Part shown: positions 6,995-15,775 of the stretch, one piece after another
Layout of the letters: each line of letters opens with the position of its first letter
How positions within the stretch are numbered: the first letter of the stretch is position 1
DNA from: MED-G78 sp964343355
Lineage (GTDB): Bacteria > Pseudomonadota > Gammaproteobacteria > Magnimaribacterales > D2472
Reading direction: 5' to 3'
Assembly (NCBI GenBank): GCA_964343355.1
Contig: CAYFJC010000011.1
Span: 1-28,631, forward strand
DNA: 28,631 nt
Program-made: the position numbers and the translations under genes
The notes under the pieces: model-generated
Databases searched by the model: none
What the model saw: only the letters and a program-made list of their open reading frames with translations
What the model was told of the DNA's origin: nothing

Positions 6995-8139
6995 TTTTTA
7001 TTTATAAGGTTTACTGAAGTTTGCACAGCTATGGCTTTATTTTTGCCAATAATACCAATCTTTTCTGAGGTTGTGGCTTTTAGCCCAATATTTGCTGGAT
7101 CTAATTTCAGTATTTCTGAAAGTGAATTAACAATAGCATCCCTGAATGGTGATATTTTAGGTGTCTCACAAATTATAGTTGCATCAATATTAAATATTTC
7201 TAATCCTAATTTAGAAATTTTATTAATACAAAAATCAATAATGGTTTTACTATCTAAATTCTTATTGGCAACATCTGTATCTGCAAAAAAGATTCCTATG
7301 TCACCAAGAGCACTCGCACCTAATATTGCATCGGCAATAGAATGCAAAAGAACATCACCATCAGAGTGCGCATTAATCGAATGATCACATTCAATAAAAC
7401 ACCCACCTAAAATAATTCCATTGCCTGGTTTGTAGGTATGTAAATCAAACCCGGTTCCTGTTCTTGTATTAAATTTTCTTAAAAGATCAATATCTTCTGG
7501 ATATGTAACTTTAATGTTAGCCGAACTTCCTTTAATTTTTGAAACTGAATAATTCATCCGCTCCATCACAAAAGATTCATCAGGAATATTAATACCCTCA
7601 TTGACACATAATGTTAAGGCAGATAAAAGCTTTTTAGCATCACAAATTTGAGGCGTTTGAACTAAATAATAGTCATCTTTATTGACTGTTACATCTTGTT
7701 TAAGAGAGAGTTTTTTAATAGATTCTCTAACGGGTGTATAAAAAAATGAGCAGTCTGATTTATCATTTTGAATTTTATCTAATAGCAATTTAATATCTTT
7801 GGACTCAATATTAGGTCTGGCTACATCATGCGTTAATACATAGTCATAATTATCTAATACTTCACTCTTGAGGGCATTTAGAACTGAAATAGCTCGAGTT
7901 TCTCCTCCTTCAATTAAATGAATCTTTGGATCATTATAAAAATTTTGATCTTTAATAAATTGATCATTCTTATGAATAGGAATAATAATTTTAGAAATTA
8001 ATTCAGAAGCCAGAAAAACTGAAATAGTTTTTTCAATTAGAGTTGATTGGTCAATTTGGGAGTATTGTTTAGGTTGTTCCGATGAAAACCTTGCTCCTGT
8101 TCCTGCAGCAGGGATAATAGCTAAAATATTATTTTTCAT
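6991..8139 (-). CDS. ispDF: Bifunctional IspDF: CDP-ME synthase fused to MECDP synthase
   Basis: One 382-residue reading frame carries two MEP-pathway enzymes. Residues 1 to about 222 are IspD (CTP plus methylerythritol 4-phosphate to CDP-ME): IPAAGTGARFSSEQPKQY (9-26), HDVARP (104-109) and VTYPEDIDLLRKF (211-223). Residues from about 227 are IspF: GTGFDLHTY with metal ligands Asp232 and His234, HSDGDVLLHSIADA with His266, then FADTD (285-289). The fused form is common in alpha- and epsilonproteobacteria; most gammaproteobacteria have separate genes. IspE is not in the window. The product feeds isopentenyl diphosphate for quinones and the undecaprenyl carrier. It overlaps ftsB by 11 bases. 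Confidence 0.96.
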   Translation of the reverse strand: MKNNILAIIPAAGTGARFSSEQPKQYSQIDQSTLIEKTISVFLASELISKIIIPIHKNDQFIKDQNFYNDPKIHLIEGGETRAISVLNALKSEVLDNYDYVLTHDVARPNIESKDIKLLLDKIQNDKSDCSFFYTPVRESIKKLSLKQDVTVNKDDYYLVQTPQICDAKKLLSALTLCVNEGINIPDESFVMERMNYSVSKIKGSSANIKVTYPEDIDLLRKFNTRTGTGFDLHTYKPGNGIILGGCFIECDHSINAHSDGDVLLHSIADAILGASALGDIGIFFADTDVANKNLDSKTIIDFCINKISKLGLEIFNIDATIICETPKISPFRDAIVNSLSEILKLDPANIGLKATTSEKIGIIGKNKAIAVQTSVNLINKK

Positions 8140-8431
8140 CTTCTGCTATTGAATCTTTTTCATTAAATTTTATAAATTGCTCATTTGGCATTGAAAGATT
8201 TAAATTTTCTCTAGCATAATTTTCAATATGCTCTTCACTATCTTGGGCATTAATAATCTCAAATCTTAATTCTTCATTACTATCCCTTAAAGTGTTGTTT
8301 CTAAGAGATAGCTCAGTGTTTTCATCTATTAAATCTTCTCTTTCCTTATAACCATTAGAGCTAATAAGTAGATTATATAAAAGAACTAAAATTATTACTG
8401 ATAGAAAAATAAAAAGAAGTAATCTTTTCAT
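8129..8431 (-). CDS. ftsB: Cell division protein FtsB
   Basis: A 100-residue bitopic protein. A short cytoplasmic MKR is followed by a membrane segment (about 4-24), a leucine-zipper-like coiled coil (about 28-66) and the conserved ENYARENLNLSMPNEQFIKF stretch (about 71-90) that binds FtsL and FtsQ. FtsB joins FtsL and FtsQ to switch on septal peptidoglycan synthesis by FtsWI. The position just after eno is the classic one for ftsB; the ATG overlaps the eno stop as TAATG. Its C-terminal extension beyond the conserved segment is short and acidic. Confidence 0.95.
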   Translation of the reverse strand: MKRLLLFIFLSVIILVLLYNLLISSNGYKEREDLIDENTELSLRNNTLRDSNEELRFEIINAQDSEEHIENYARENLNLSMPNEQFIKFNEKDSIAEDEK

Positions 8432-9705
8432 TAGCCAATCTTTAGATCAGGACATTCATCTTCTATCCATAAAAGACGATTATACTTTGCAACCCTATCT
8501 GAGCGACACGGGGCTCCAGTTTTAATCTGTCCAGACCCAAGCCCTACAGCAAGATCTGCGATTGTTGTATCTTCGGTTTCACCAGATCGATGAGAAATAA
8601 TAGATTTATAATTATTTAGGTTGGCTAACTCTATAGTTTCTATGGTCTCTGTTATAGAGCCTATCTGATTAAACTTAATTAAAATTGCATTTGCTAAACC
8701 GGCATCAATACCTTCTTGAAAAATTTTCTTATTAGTAACAAATAAATCATCGCCAACTAATTGGCATTTAGATCCAATTTTTTTAGTTAATACTTCCCAC
8801 CCATCAAAATCATTTTCATCCATACCATCTTCAATTGAGATAATTGGATAATTATTTACAAGATTCTCTAAGTAATCAGCAAAGCCCTGTGAATCTAAAC
8901 TTCTTCCCTCTCCTGTTAGATGGTATTTGCCATCTTTAAAAAATTCACTAGCTGCACAGTCCAACGCAAGATATACATCCCTTCCAGGCTCAAGATTAGA
9001 TTTCTTAATAGACTCAAGAATAAGCTTAATTGCCTCTTCATTCGATTGAAGATTTGGAGCAAAACCACCCTCATCTCCAACAGCAGTAGATAGATTTCTA
9101 TCCTTTAATATAGTCTTGAGATTCCAATATATTTCTGAAGACCATCTCATAGCTTCTTTAAAATTTTTGGCACCCTTCGGTATAATCATGAATTCTTGGA
9201 TATCAATATTATTATCAGCATGCTCCCCGCCGTTGAGAATATTCAACATTGGCATAGGAAGATTTGGTTTAACAGAATTACCTGTAATATTTTTATAAAT
9301 ATCTGCAAAATAACTATGCAGGCTTTTATCTAAATCTTTAGCGGCAACTCTGCAAATAGCTAGAGAAACAGCCAGGATTGCATTGGCACCAAGATTTGAT
9401 TTATCTTCTGTTCCATCAAGTTTAATTAATTGATTATCGATTTTTTCTTGCTCTGATGGGTCTTGACCTATGAGAACTGGACCTATAATTTGATTTATAT
9501 TATCTACTGCCTTAAGGACGCCTTTGCCTAAATAGGCATCTGAGCCATCTCTTAGTTCTATTGCCTCTTTAGCACCCGTAGAAGCTCCACTTGGAACCAT
9601 TACTCCAGCTGTAAGTAAATTATCTAATGTGATCCTGCATGCCACAGTAGGAAGGCCTCTTGAATCTAATACTTGAATAGCTTTTATTGATGTTATTTTT
9701 GACAT
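8431..9705 (-). CDS. eno: Enolase
   Basis: Glycolytic enzyme converting 2-phosphoglycerate to phosphoenolpyruvate; 424 residues against about 430 in E. coli. Visible conserved parts are VLDSRGLPTV (12-21), the flexible loop PSGASTGAKEA (38-48), NGGEHADN, VGDEGGFAPN with an active-site Glu, SIEDGMDENDF, LVGDDLFVTN with metal ligands, and SHRSGETEDTTIADLAV near the end. It starts 5 bases after kdsA stops, with little Shine-Dalgarno complementarity, so coupling is likely. It is the third gene of pyrG-kdsA-eno-ftsB. Intact. Confidence 0.99.
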   Translation of the reverse strand: MSKITSIKAIQVLDSRGLPTVACRITLDNLLTAGVMVPSGASTGAKEAIELRDGSDAYLGKGVLKAVDNINQIIGPVLIGQDPSEQEKIDNQLIKLDGTEDKSNLGANAILAVSLAICRVAAKDLDKSLHSYFADIYKNITGNSVKPNLPMPMLNILNGGEHADNNIDIQEFMIIPKGAKNFKEAMRWSSEIYWNLKTILKDRNLSTAVGDEGGFAPNLQSNEEAIKLILESIKKSNLEPGRDVYLALDCAASEFFKDGKYHLTGEGRSLDSQGFADYLENLVNNYPIISIEDGMDENDFDGWEVLTKKIGSKCQLVGDDLFVTNKKIFQEGIDAGLANAILIKFNQIGSITETIETIELANLNNYKSIISHRSGETEDTTIADLAVGLGSGQIKTGAPCRSDRVAKYNRLLWIEDECPDLKIG

Positions 9706-9710
9706 TTATT

Positions 9711-10550
9711 TTAAGAAATATCTAAATCTTCTTGATCTTTTATAAATTTATCTAGATTTTTAATTTGGTTTAAAAATGGTTCTAGCATATCTAATCTTAA
9801 AGCACAGGGTCCATCACATTTAGCATTATCAGGATCAGGGTGTGCTTCAAGAAACAAACCTGCAATTCCTTGTGAAATTCCTGCCTTTGCTAGACTTAAA
9901 AGATACTCTCTTCTTCCGCCAGCAGCATTGCCTAGACCTCCAGGCAACTGAAGTGAGTGAGTGACATCAAATATTACTGGATAGCTAAAATCTTTAAGAA
10001 TCTGAAAATTAAGAGTATCTACAATAAGATTGTTATAACCAAAACTATTACCTCTTTCACAAAGAGTAATATTGTCATTTCCTGCCTCAGAACATTTTTT
10101 AATTATATTTTTCATTTCAGGCGCGGCAAGAAATTGAGGTTTCTTAAATTGCACAATGGATTGAGTTTTTGCTGCTGCAATCACAAGGTCAGTTTGCCTT
10201 GCAAGAAAAGCTGGAATTTGGATAATTTCACATATTTCACTAACAGGTTGAGCCTGATCTGATTCATGAATGTCAGTTATTACTGCGCAATCAAAAGTAG
10301 ATGAAACTTTTTCAAGTAATTTTAAACCCTCTTCCATACCAGGGCCTCTAAACGAATCAATAGAGCTTCTGTTTGCTTTATCAAATGAACCTTTAAAAAT
10401 CCAATTAATATTATGCTTATCTGTGATGCTTTTAAATTTTTCTGCAACTCGCATCACCATCTCTTCAGATTCAAGAACATTGACACCACCCATAAGAGTT
10501 AAGGGTTGATTGTTAGCAATAGTAAAATTTCTTAGTTTAATATCTTTCAT
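9711..10550 (-). CDS. kdsA: 2-dehydro-3-deoxyphosphooctonate aldolase (KDO-8-P synthase)
   Basis: A 279-residue enzyme condensing phosphoenolpyruvate with arabinose 5-phosphate to make KDO 8-phosphate, the precursor of the LPS inner core, which shows the host is a Gram-negative organism with LPS. Conserved pieces are MGGVNVLES, FKGSFDKANRSS, GPGMEEGLK, ITDIHES, IQIPAFLARQTDL, CERGNSFGY, FDVTHSLQLPG and EAHPDPDNAKCDGP. Length matches the family (about 280). It overlaps pyrG by 4 bases and precedes eno. Confidence 0.98.
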   Translation of the reverse strand: MKDIKLRNFTIANNQPLTLMGGVNVLESEEMVMRVAEKFKSITDKHNINWIFKGSFDKANRSSIDSFRGPGMEEGLKLLEKVSSTFDCAVITDIHESDQAQPVSEICEIIQIPAFLARQTDLVIAAAKTQSIVQFKKPQFLAAPEMKNIIKKCSEAGNDNITLCERGNSFGYNNLIVDTLNFQILKDFSYPVIFDVTHSLQLPGGLGNAAGGRREYLLSLAKAGISQGIAGLFLEAHPDPDNAKCDGPCALRLDMLEPFLNQIKNLDKFIKDQEDLDIS

Positions 10551-12178
10551 TTAGATATTTTAAGGGCATTTTTTATAAAACTGTTAAAAATTGGATGTCC
10601 ATCTCTGGGATTCGATGTAAATTCAGGATGAAATTGGCATGCTAGGAACCAAGTATGATCAGGAATTTCAATCATTTCAACTAATTTACCATCCACAGAT
10701 GTTCCGGCAACTTTAAGGCCAGCTTCGACCATTTGATCTTTATAGGCAGGATTGACTTCATATCTATGTCTATGTCTTTCTGTTATTTCATCTTTTTTAT
10801 ACATTTTGTATGCACTAGAAGATTTTGCTAATTTACATACCTGTCCACCTAATCGCATAGTGCCGCCTAAATCTGAATTAGAGGTACGTTTTTCTTTTTT
10901 TCCACTTCTATCATTCCATTCAGTAATTAGAGCTATTACTGGATCAGGAGTGTTTAAATTAAATTCAGTACTATTAGCCTCTTTAAGCTTTAAAACATCT
11001 CTTGCAAATTCTATGATTGCTATTTGCATGCCTAAACATATTCCTAGATAAGGCACTTTATTAACTCTTGCATATTTACATGCATGAATCATTCCCTCAA
11101 TACCCCTTTCTCCAAAGCCACCTGGAATAAGAATTGCATCACTAAAACCTAGAACTTTTTTTACATTCTTAGCTGTAATATTTTCAGCCTCTACAAATAC
11201 TATATTTACTTTAGCTTTATTTTTTATACCAGCATGCTCCAAGGCTTCGTTAATTGATTTATAAGAGTCTTTTAATTCAGTATATTTGCCAACAAATGCA
11301 ACATTTACTTCATAGAGAGGATTAAGTTTAGCCGCAACCACTCTTTTCCAATCATTTAAATTAGGTTTTTTAGATTTAATTTTAAGTTTTTTAATAATAA
11401 TTTCATCTACTTTTTGTTTGTGAAGAAGAAGTGGAATTGAATACACTGTTGAAACATCATGCATAGAAATAACATTAGATGGATGCACGGAGCAAAATAA
11501 AGCTATTTTTTTTCTTTCATCTTTGGGAAGCTCTTGCTCAGATCTGCATATTAAACAGTCAGGGCTTATACCTAAAGATCTAAGCTCTTTAACTGAATGC
11601 TGTGTGGGTTTAGTTTTGAGCTCCCCTGAGACCTTTATAAAAGGAACAAGAGTAAGGTGAACAAAGGCTGTTGAATTAGATGGTAAATCAAGCGACATTT
11701 GACGAATAGCTTCAACAAATGGCTGGCTTTCAATGTCACCCACTGTCCCACCAATCTCAATTATGGCAATATCGTTGCCTTTTGCTCCTGCTTTTATTCT
11801 TTTTTTAATTTCATCAGTAATATGAGGAATTACTTGAACAGTTCCACCTAAATAATTACCTTTTCTTTCATTTCTAATAACTGTTTCATAGACTCTTCCA
11901 GCAGTAAAATTATTTTTTGCGGATGCTTGAAATCTTACAAATCTCTCATAATGACCAAGATCTAAATCTGTCTCTGTTCCATCATTAGTTACAAAAACCT
12001 CTCCATGCTGAAAAGGGCTCATTGTTCCAGGATCAACATTGATATATGGATCGAGTTTAATAAGTGAAACTTTAAGACCTCTTGATTCAAGAATAGCACC
12101 AAGAGATGCAGCTGCAATGCCCTTTCCTAATGAAGAAACAACGCCGCCTGTTATAAAAATGTATTTAGTTTTTGCCAT
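10547..12178 (-). CDS. pyrG: CTP synthase
   Basis: A 543-residue enzyme (E. coli 545) aminating UTP to CTP using glutamine. The N-terminal synthase domain opens with ITGGVVSSLGKGIAAASL, then KLDPYINVDPGTMSPFQHGE and EIGGTVGDIESQPF. The C-terminal class I glutamine amidotransferase domain carries LIPGGFGERG, the nucleophile Cys in YLGICLGMQIA, and the terminal His-Glu in CQFHPEFTSNP. It is the head of the pyrG-kdsA-eno operon; a 61-base gap upstream holds a candidate promoter. No clear Shine-Dalgarno sequence precedes its ATG. Confidence 0.99.
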   Translation of the reverse strand: MAKTKYIFITGGVVSSLGKGIAAASLGAILESRGLKVSLIKLDPYINVDPGTMSPFQHGEVFVTNDGTETDLDLGHYERFVRFQASAKNNFTAGRVYETVIRNERKGNYLGGTVQVIPHITDEIKKRIKAGAKGNDIAIIEIGGTVGDIESQPFVEAIRQMSLDLPSNSTAFVHLTLVPFIKVSGELKTKPTQHSVKELRSLGISPDCLICRSEQELPKDERKKIALFCSVHPSNVISMHDVSTVYSIPLLLHKQKVDEIIIKKLKIKSKKPNLNDWKRVVAAKLNPLYEVNVAFVGKYTELKDSYKSINEALEHAGIKNKAKVNIVFVEAENITAKNVKKVLGFSDAILIPGGFGERGIEGMIHACKYARVNKVPYLGICLGMQIAIIEFARDVLKLKEANSTEFNLNTPDPVIALITEWNDRSGKKEKRTSNSDLGGTMRLGGQVCKLAKSSSAYKMYKKDEITERHRHRYEVNPAYKDQMVEAGLKVAGTSVDGKLVEMIEIPDHTWFLACQFHPEFTSNPRDGHPIFNSFIKNALKISK

Positions 12179-12205
12179 CAGTTTTATTGATTATGATGGG
12201 ATAAC

Positions 12206-12234
12206 AGAATATCAGATAATAGCTAATTGATAAA
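12206..12234 (-). promoter_or_regulatory. Candidate extended -10 promoter for pyrG
   Basis: In the 61-base gap upstream of pyrG, the minus strand reads TGATATTCT (12214-12206), a TGn extended -10 with TATTCT, and a weak -35 TTTATC (12234-12229) 17 bases above it. It would start transcription about 20 bases before the ATG at 12178. Readthrough from the di-iron gene is also possible. Confidence 0.4.
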
Positions 12235-12239
12235 TGAAA

Positions 12240-13319
12240 TTAAGCAGAATCTTCAAATAAAGGCCTAGATAAATCTGCCCAATCTACATCAATATCACTT
12301 TGAGCATCTTCATACTCAAGTAATCCAAGCTTATCAAACTTCCCTCTAACAGAATCTGTCAAGAGACCAATTCTAGATAAATTAGGTACAATTCTTTGGA
12401 AGAGCAGTTTTTGGAACATTTTAGTAATATCTGAAGATTGTTGAAATACCCTAGCTTCTTCCTTATCCCATCCAAAATGATCGAAAACATCATTTGATAC
12501 TAATCTTTCTCGACTTAGTAAACATGCTTCATATGCAAATTGAGCTCTTTCTTCTATCTCATCTTCAGATAAAGTGGATATAAATTCTTCTAAATAATTA
12601 ACTCCAAAAGTTACATGCCTTGCTTCGTCTCTAATTATTAATCCAAGCATATCTTTTAGAACTGGATCAGTAGTTAAATCTCTAGACGATTGAAATGCTG
12701 CTAAAGCTAAGCCTTCAATAATAATTTGCATACCAATAAACTTAAGATCCCATCTTTCGTCTGTAAGAATTTTATCAAGGATTGATTTGAGTTCATTTCC
12801 AACCGGATACATTAACTTTGTTCTTGTTTGTATGTATTTATTAAATGCTTCGACATGTCTAGCTTCATCAAAAGTTTGTGATGCAGCATATAGTTTTGCA
12901 TTAAAGCTAGGTGCGCAACTTGTTAGTTGAGATGCAACTAAAACAGCACCTTGTTCTCCATGCAAAAATTGACTCATACTCCAGGCTTGTCTATGCCTTA
13001 AAAATTCAACCTTCTTTTCATCTGACATTTTTTGGTAGGGAGGATAATTGTCCCAAAAAATTGGAAAAGGTTCTTTAAGCTCTTCATAGGGCCTATTCCA
13101 GTCAATATCCATCTCTACATTCCAATTTAATTCTTTACCTAGTTCGTATAACCTTTTAATCCTATTATCTTGAATTCTATAATCCCAATTATAGGCACCT
13201 TGAAGCGGGGTATGAAATACCTCAGCTATATCTTCAGCATTCTTTTCAGTCATGTATTCTGGAAAATCTGCCTCAAAGGTAATTTTTCTTAAATTTTCTT
13301 TTATGTAATTAATTTTCAT
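12240..13319 (-). CDS. Uncharacterised ferritin-like di-iron protein
   Basis: A 359-residue soluble helical protein with a complete di-iron carboxylate signature: Glu122 (HGEQGA), Glu152 and His155 (FDEARHVEAF), Glu202 (IIIEGLALAAF), Glu232 and His235 (RDEARHVTFGV). The E...ExxH...E...ExxH pattern is that of ferritin-like oxygenases and of R2 subunits of ribonucleotide reductase, but length, sequence and isolated position do not fit NrdB (no nrdA nearby), and I do not recognise a named enzyme. Relatives are annotated only as ferritin-like domain proteins; an oxidase or hydroxylase role (AurF or R2-like) is possible. It overlaps alr by 4 bases, so it is cotranscribed with alr and dnaB. No signal peptide. 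Confidence 0.8.
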   Translation of the reverse strand: MKINYIKENLRKITFEADFPEYMTEKNAEDIAEVFHTPLQGAYNWDYRIQDNRIKRLYELGKELNWNVEMDIDWNRPYEELKEPFPIFWDNYPPYQKMSDEKKVEFLRHRQAWSMSQFLHGEQGAVLVASQLTSCAPSFNAKLYAASQTFDEARHVEAFNKYIQTRTKLMYPVGNELKSILDKILTDERWDLKFIGMQIIIEGLALAAFQSSRDLTTDPVLKDMLGLIIRDEARHVTFGVNYLEEFISTLSEDEIEERAQFAYEACLLSRERLVSNDVFDHFGWDKEEARVFQQSSDITKMFQKLLFQRIVPNLSRIGLLTDSVRGKFDKLGLLEYEDAQSDIDVDWADLSRPLFEDSA

Positions 13320-14368
13320 GGATTTATATAAATAACTTTTACTCTTGGGGTTATCCTAGTCATAAGTTCATATGAAATCAAATTATTTTTCATTGCTAAA
13401 CTTTTAAGAGAATTATTTTTATCCCAAAAAATACACCAATCACCAATATTACAATTTGGAATATTTGTTATATCTATGGAAAGTAAATCCATGCTTATTT
13501 GACCAAAAATATTTGCTGAAAAATTATTTATAGATACTTTTGTATTATCAAGCGTTGCTTGAGGTAAGCCATCTGCATAACCTGCATATACAATTGCTAT
13601 ATCCATGTCATTAGATGCTTCGACTCTTCCGTTATAGCCTACTCTATCGCCTTTCTTTATCTTTTTTATCTCAATAATCTGAGATTTGAAAGTCATTGCA
13701 GACTCTAAAGTATTATTTCCAGCAAAGCCTCCATACAAACCTATGCCTGATCGAACCCAATCAAAGGTTTTTTGTGGAAAATTTAAAATACATCCAGTAT
13801 TACCAATACTTTGTGGTGTAGTTTCCTTTAAAGATTTTGAAATATTATTAAATAAATTAAATTGTTTGGTATTCATATCATCTTCAGGGTTATCTGAACA
13901 AGCCAAATGTGACATAAGTGTAAATTCTTTTTGATTTAGTCTACTTTCGTAAAGGGTTAAAAAATCTACAGGTGAAAAACCAAGTCGGTTCATTCCAGTA
14001 TTAACTTTTATCCATGGATGAATATTTTTATTATCTAAAATAAATAATTGATTTTTATTATGAACAACAGAGTCAAAGTTTTTATCAGCAGCTAACCGAG
14101 CATCCTCTTTGTTATATAATCCTTGCATCAAGAGTATTTTTTTTTGTGTAAATTCTCTGACACTTAATGCTTCTTCAATTCGAACAAGTCCATAACCGTC
14201 CACAATATCATCAATACTTTCAGCAATTTTATTAAGTCCATGACCATAAGCATTGGCTTTTAATATAGCCATGAATTTAGTTTTTGGGCTAATTAGAGAT
14301 TTTAGGTAAATGATATTATTTCTAATAATATCGATATCAATTATGAGTTCTGCTGACGGCTCCTTCAT
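13316..14368 (-). CDS. alr: Alanine racemase
   Basis: A PLP enzyme of 350 residues making D-alanine for peptidoglycan. The PLP-binding lysine is Lys37 in ILKANAYGHG, and the second catalytic base is Tyr245 in RVGYNGRV; GMNRLGF and GQISMDLLSID are further family motifs. The D-alanine feeds Ddl and then MurF, both encoded to the right in this window. It overlaps dnaB by 4 bases (ATGA) and the di-iron gene by 4. Length is near the usual 355-360. The order rplI-dnaB-alr is the common gammaproteobacterial one. Confidence 0.96.
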   Translation of the reverse strand: MKEPSAELIIDIDIIRNNIIYLKSLISPKTKFMAILKANAYGHGLNKIAESIDDIVDGYGLVRIEEALSVREFTQKKILLMQGLYNKEDARLAADKNFDSVVHNKNQLFILDNKNIHPWIKVNTGMNRLGFSPVDFLTLYESRLNQKEFTLMSHLACSDNPEDDMNTKQFNLFNNISKSLKETTPQSIGNTGCILNFPQKTFDWVRSGIGLYGGFAGNNTLESAMTFKSQIIEIKKIKKGDRVGYNGRVEASNDMDIAIVYAGYADGLPQATLDNTKVSINNFSANIFGQISMDLLSIDITNIPNCNIGDWCIFWDKNNSLKSLAMKNNLISYELMTRITPRVKVIYINP

Positions 14369-15738
14369 TCAAATGAATCGTAAAATCCATCATTTGAGAA
14401 GTTTTCAAACCTTGTGTATTCTTTTAAGAAAGTTAAATAGCACGTACCTATTGGGCCATTTCTTTGCTTGCCAATAATGACTTCTGCTTTATTTCCTTGA
14501 TCAGAGTCTTCGTTATATACCTCATCTCTGTAAAGAAATAAAATTACATCAGCGTCCTGCTCAATTGCGCCTGAATCTCTTAAATCAGACATAATAGGTC
14601 TTCTATTGGGTCTTGAATCTACACCCCTATTTAACTGAGACAAAGCTATAACAGGAACATTCAGTTCTCTTGCAAGCGATTTAAGTGACCTTGAAATTTC
14701 AGAAATTTGGTTGACTCTATTCTCAGTAGACCCAGGTATCTGCATAAGTTGAAGATAGTCAACAACTATAAGAGATAACCCGTTCTCTTCTGATCTATGT
14801 AAGCGCCTAGATTTAGCTAAGAGCTCCATTGGTGATAACGTTGAACTATCATCAATATATAAAGGTTTATTTTTAAGTTTTTCGCCTTCTTCAAAGATTA
14901 ATTTCAATTCATTATCTTTTAACATTCCAGATCGAACTTTTTGTTGATCAATTTTACACATTCCAGAAAGCAGCCTTGTGGTTAAGGATTCACCAGGCAT
15001 TTCTAAACTAAATATTAAAATAGCTCCATCGTTATCATCGTTTAAAAGAACATTTTCAGCTAGATTCATAGCAAATGCTGTCTTGCCCATACTAGGTCTT
15101 CCAGCAACTACTATTAAATCTCCATCCTGAACACCTTGGAGTTTTGTATCTAAATCCTTAAAGCCAGTAGAATTTCCAATAATATTACCTTTACCCATTT
15201 TAGATAGCTTATGCAATCTATCCATTGTTGCTGGGATCAACTCTTGCATTGATTGCATTGCACTATCAGATAGACTGGCCTGCTCATTTAGAGCAAATAT
15301 CTTTCTTTCAGCTTCATTAAGAAGGCTTGCTCCATCCTGACCTTGAGGATTATTGATTAACTCTGCAATTTCTGAATTAGTCTTCATTAATTGCCTAGTA
15401 AGTGATCTTTGTCTTATTATTTCTGCGTATGCTTCTATATTTGCAGCAGTTGGGGTGCTCGTAGCTAATTCAATTAAATAATTTTTTCCACCAATTTTAT
15501 TGAGGAGATTTTTGTTATCTAATTTTTCTGAAACGGTTATAGGATCTAAAGGCTTATTCTCTTCAATCAATTCAAACATTGATTCATAAATAAGCTGATG
15601 GTCTTTTCCCTGAAAGTCTTCGTGATTAATTATAGGAGTAACGGTATCAAATCTTTCGGTTTCGAGCATTAAACCGCCTAATACAGCTCTTTCTGCTTCT
15701 CTGGCTTGCTCGTTAATATTTTGTGTTAATTCAGACAT
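14365..15738 (-). CDS. dnaB: Replicative DNA helicase DnaB
   Basis: A 457-residue hexameric helicase that unwinds DNA at the replication fork. An N-terminal helical domain (about 1-110, AERAVLGGLMLE and ATSTPTAANIEAYAEII) is followed by a linker and a RecA-like ATPase domain with Walker A GRPSMGKT (213-220), IFSLEMPGESLTTRLLSG, the Walker B segment LIVVDYLQLM and DLRDSGAIEQDADVILFLYRD. There is no sign of an intein in the P-loop or elsewhere. It starts 37 bases after rplI; a hairpin (15741-15762) sits right before the ATG and no Shine-Dalgarno sequence is visible. Confidence 0.99.
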   Translation of the reverse strand: MSELTQNINEQAREAERAVLGGLMLETERFDTVTPIINHEDFQGKDHQLIYESMFELIEENKPLDPITVSEKLDNKNLLNKIGGKNYLIELATSTPTAANIEAYAEIIRQRSLTRQLMKTNSEIAELINNPQGQDGASLLNEAERKIFALNEQASLSDSAMQSMQELIPATMDRLHKLSKMGKGNIIGNSTGFKDLDTKLQGVQDGDLIVVAGRPSMGKTAFAMNLAENVLLNDDNDGAILIFSLEMPGESLTTRLLSGMCKIDQQKVRSGMLKDNELKLIFEEGEKLKNKPLYIDDSSTLSPMELLAKSRRLHRSEENGLSLIVVDYLQLMQIPGSTENRVNQISEISRSLKSLARELNVPVIALSQLNRGVDSRPNRRPIMSDLRDSGAIEQDADVILFLYRDEVYNEDSDQGNKAEVIIGKQRNGPIGTCYLTFLKEYTRFENFSNDGFYDSFE

Positions 15739-15740
15739 GG

Positions 15741-15762
15741 AATATGATTTTTACATCATATT
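15741..15762. repeat. Small AT hairpin in front of dnaB
   Basis: AATATGAT (15741-15748) and ATCATATT (15755-15762) form a perfect 8-base inverted repeat with a 6-base loop, filling most of the rplI-dnaB gap. It lies two bases from the dnaB ATG. There is no following T tract on the minus strand, so it is a poor terminator; it could shape the start region or bind a protein. Confidence 0.4.
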
Positions 15763-15775
15763 TTAAAATACACAA

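Noticed and set aside
7031..7384. A 117-codon plus-strand frame opposite the IspF half of ispDF
   Set aside because: Antisense shadow of conserved coding sequence; no ribosome binding site or motif.
12240..13319. Ribonucleotide reductase small subunit (nrdB)
   Set aside because: The di-iron ligands fit, but there is no nrdA next to it, and overall sequence and the radical-Tyr surroundings of NrdB are not recognisable.
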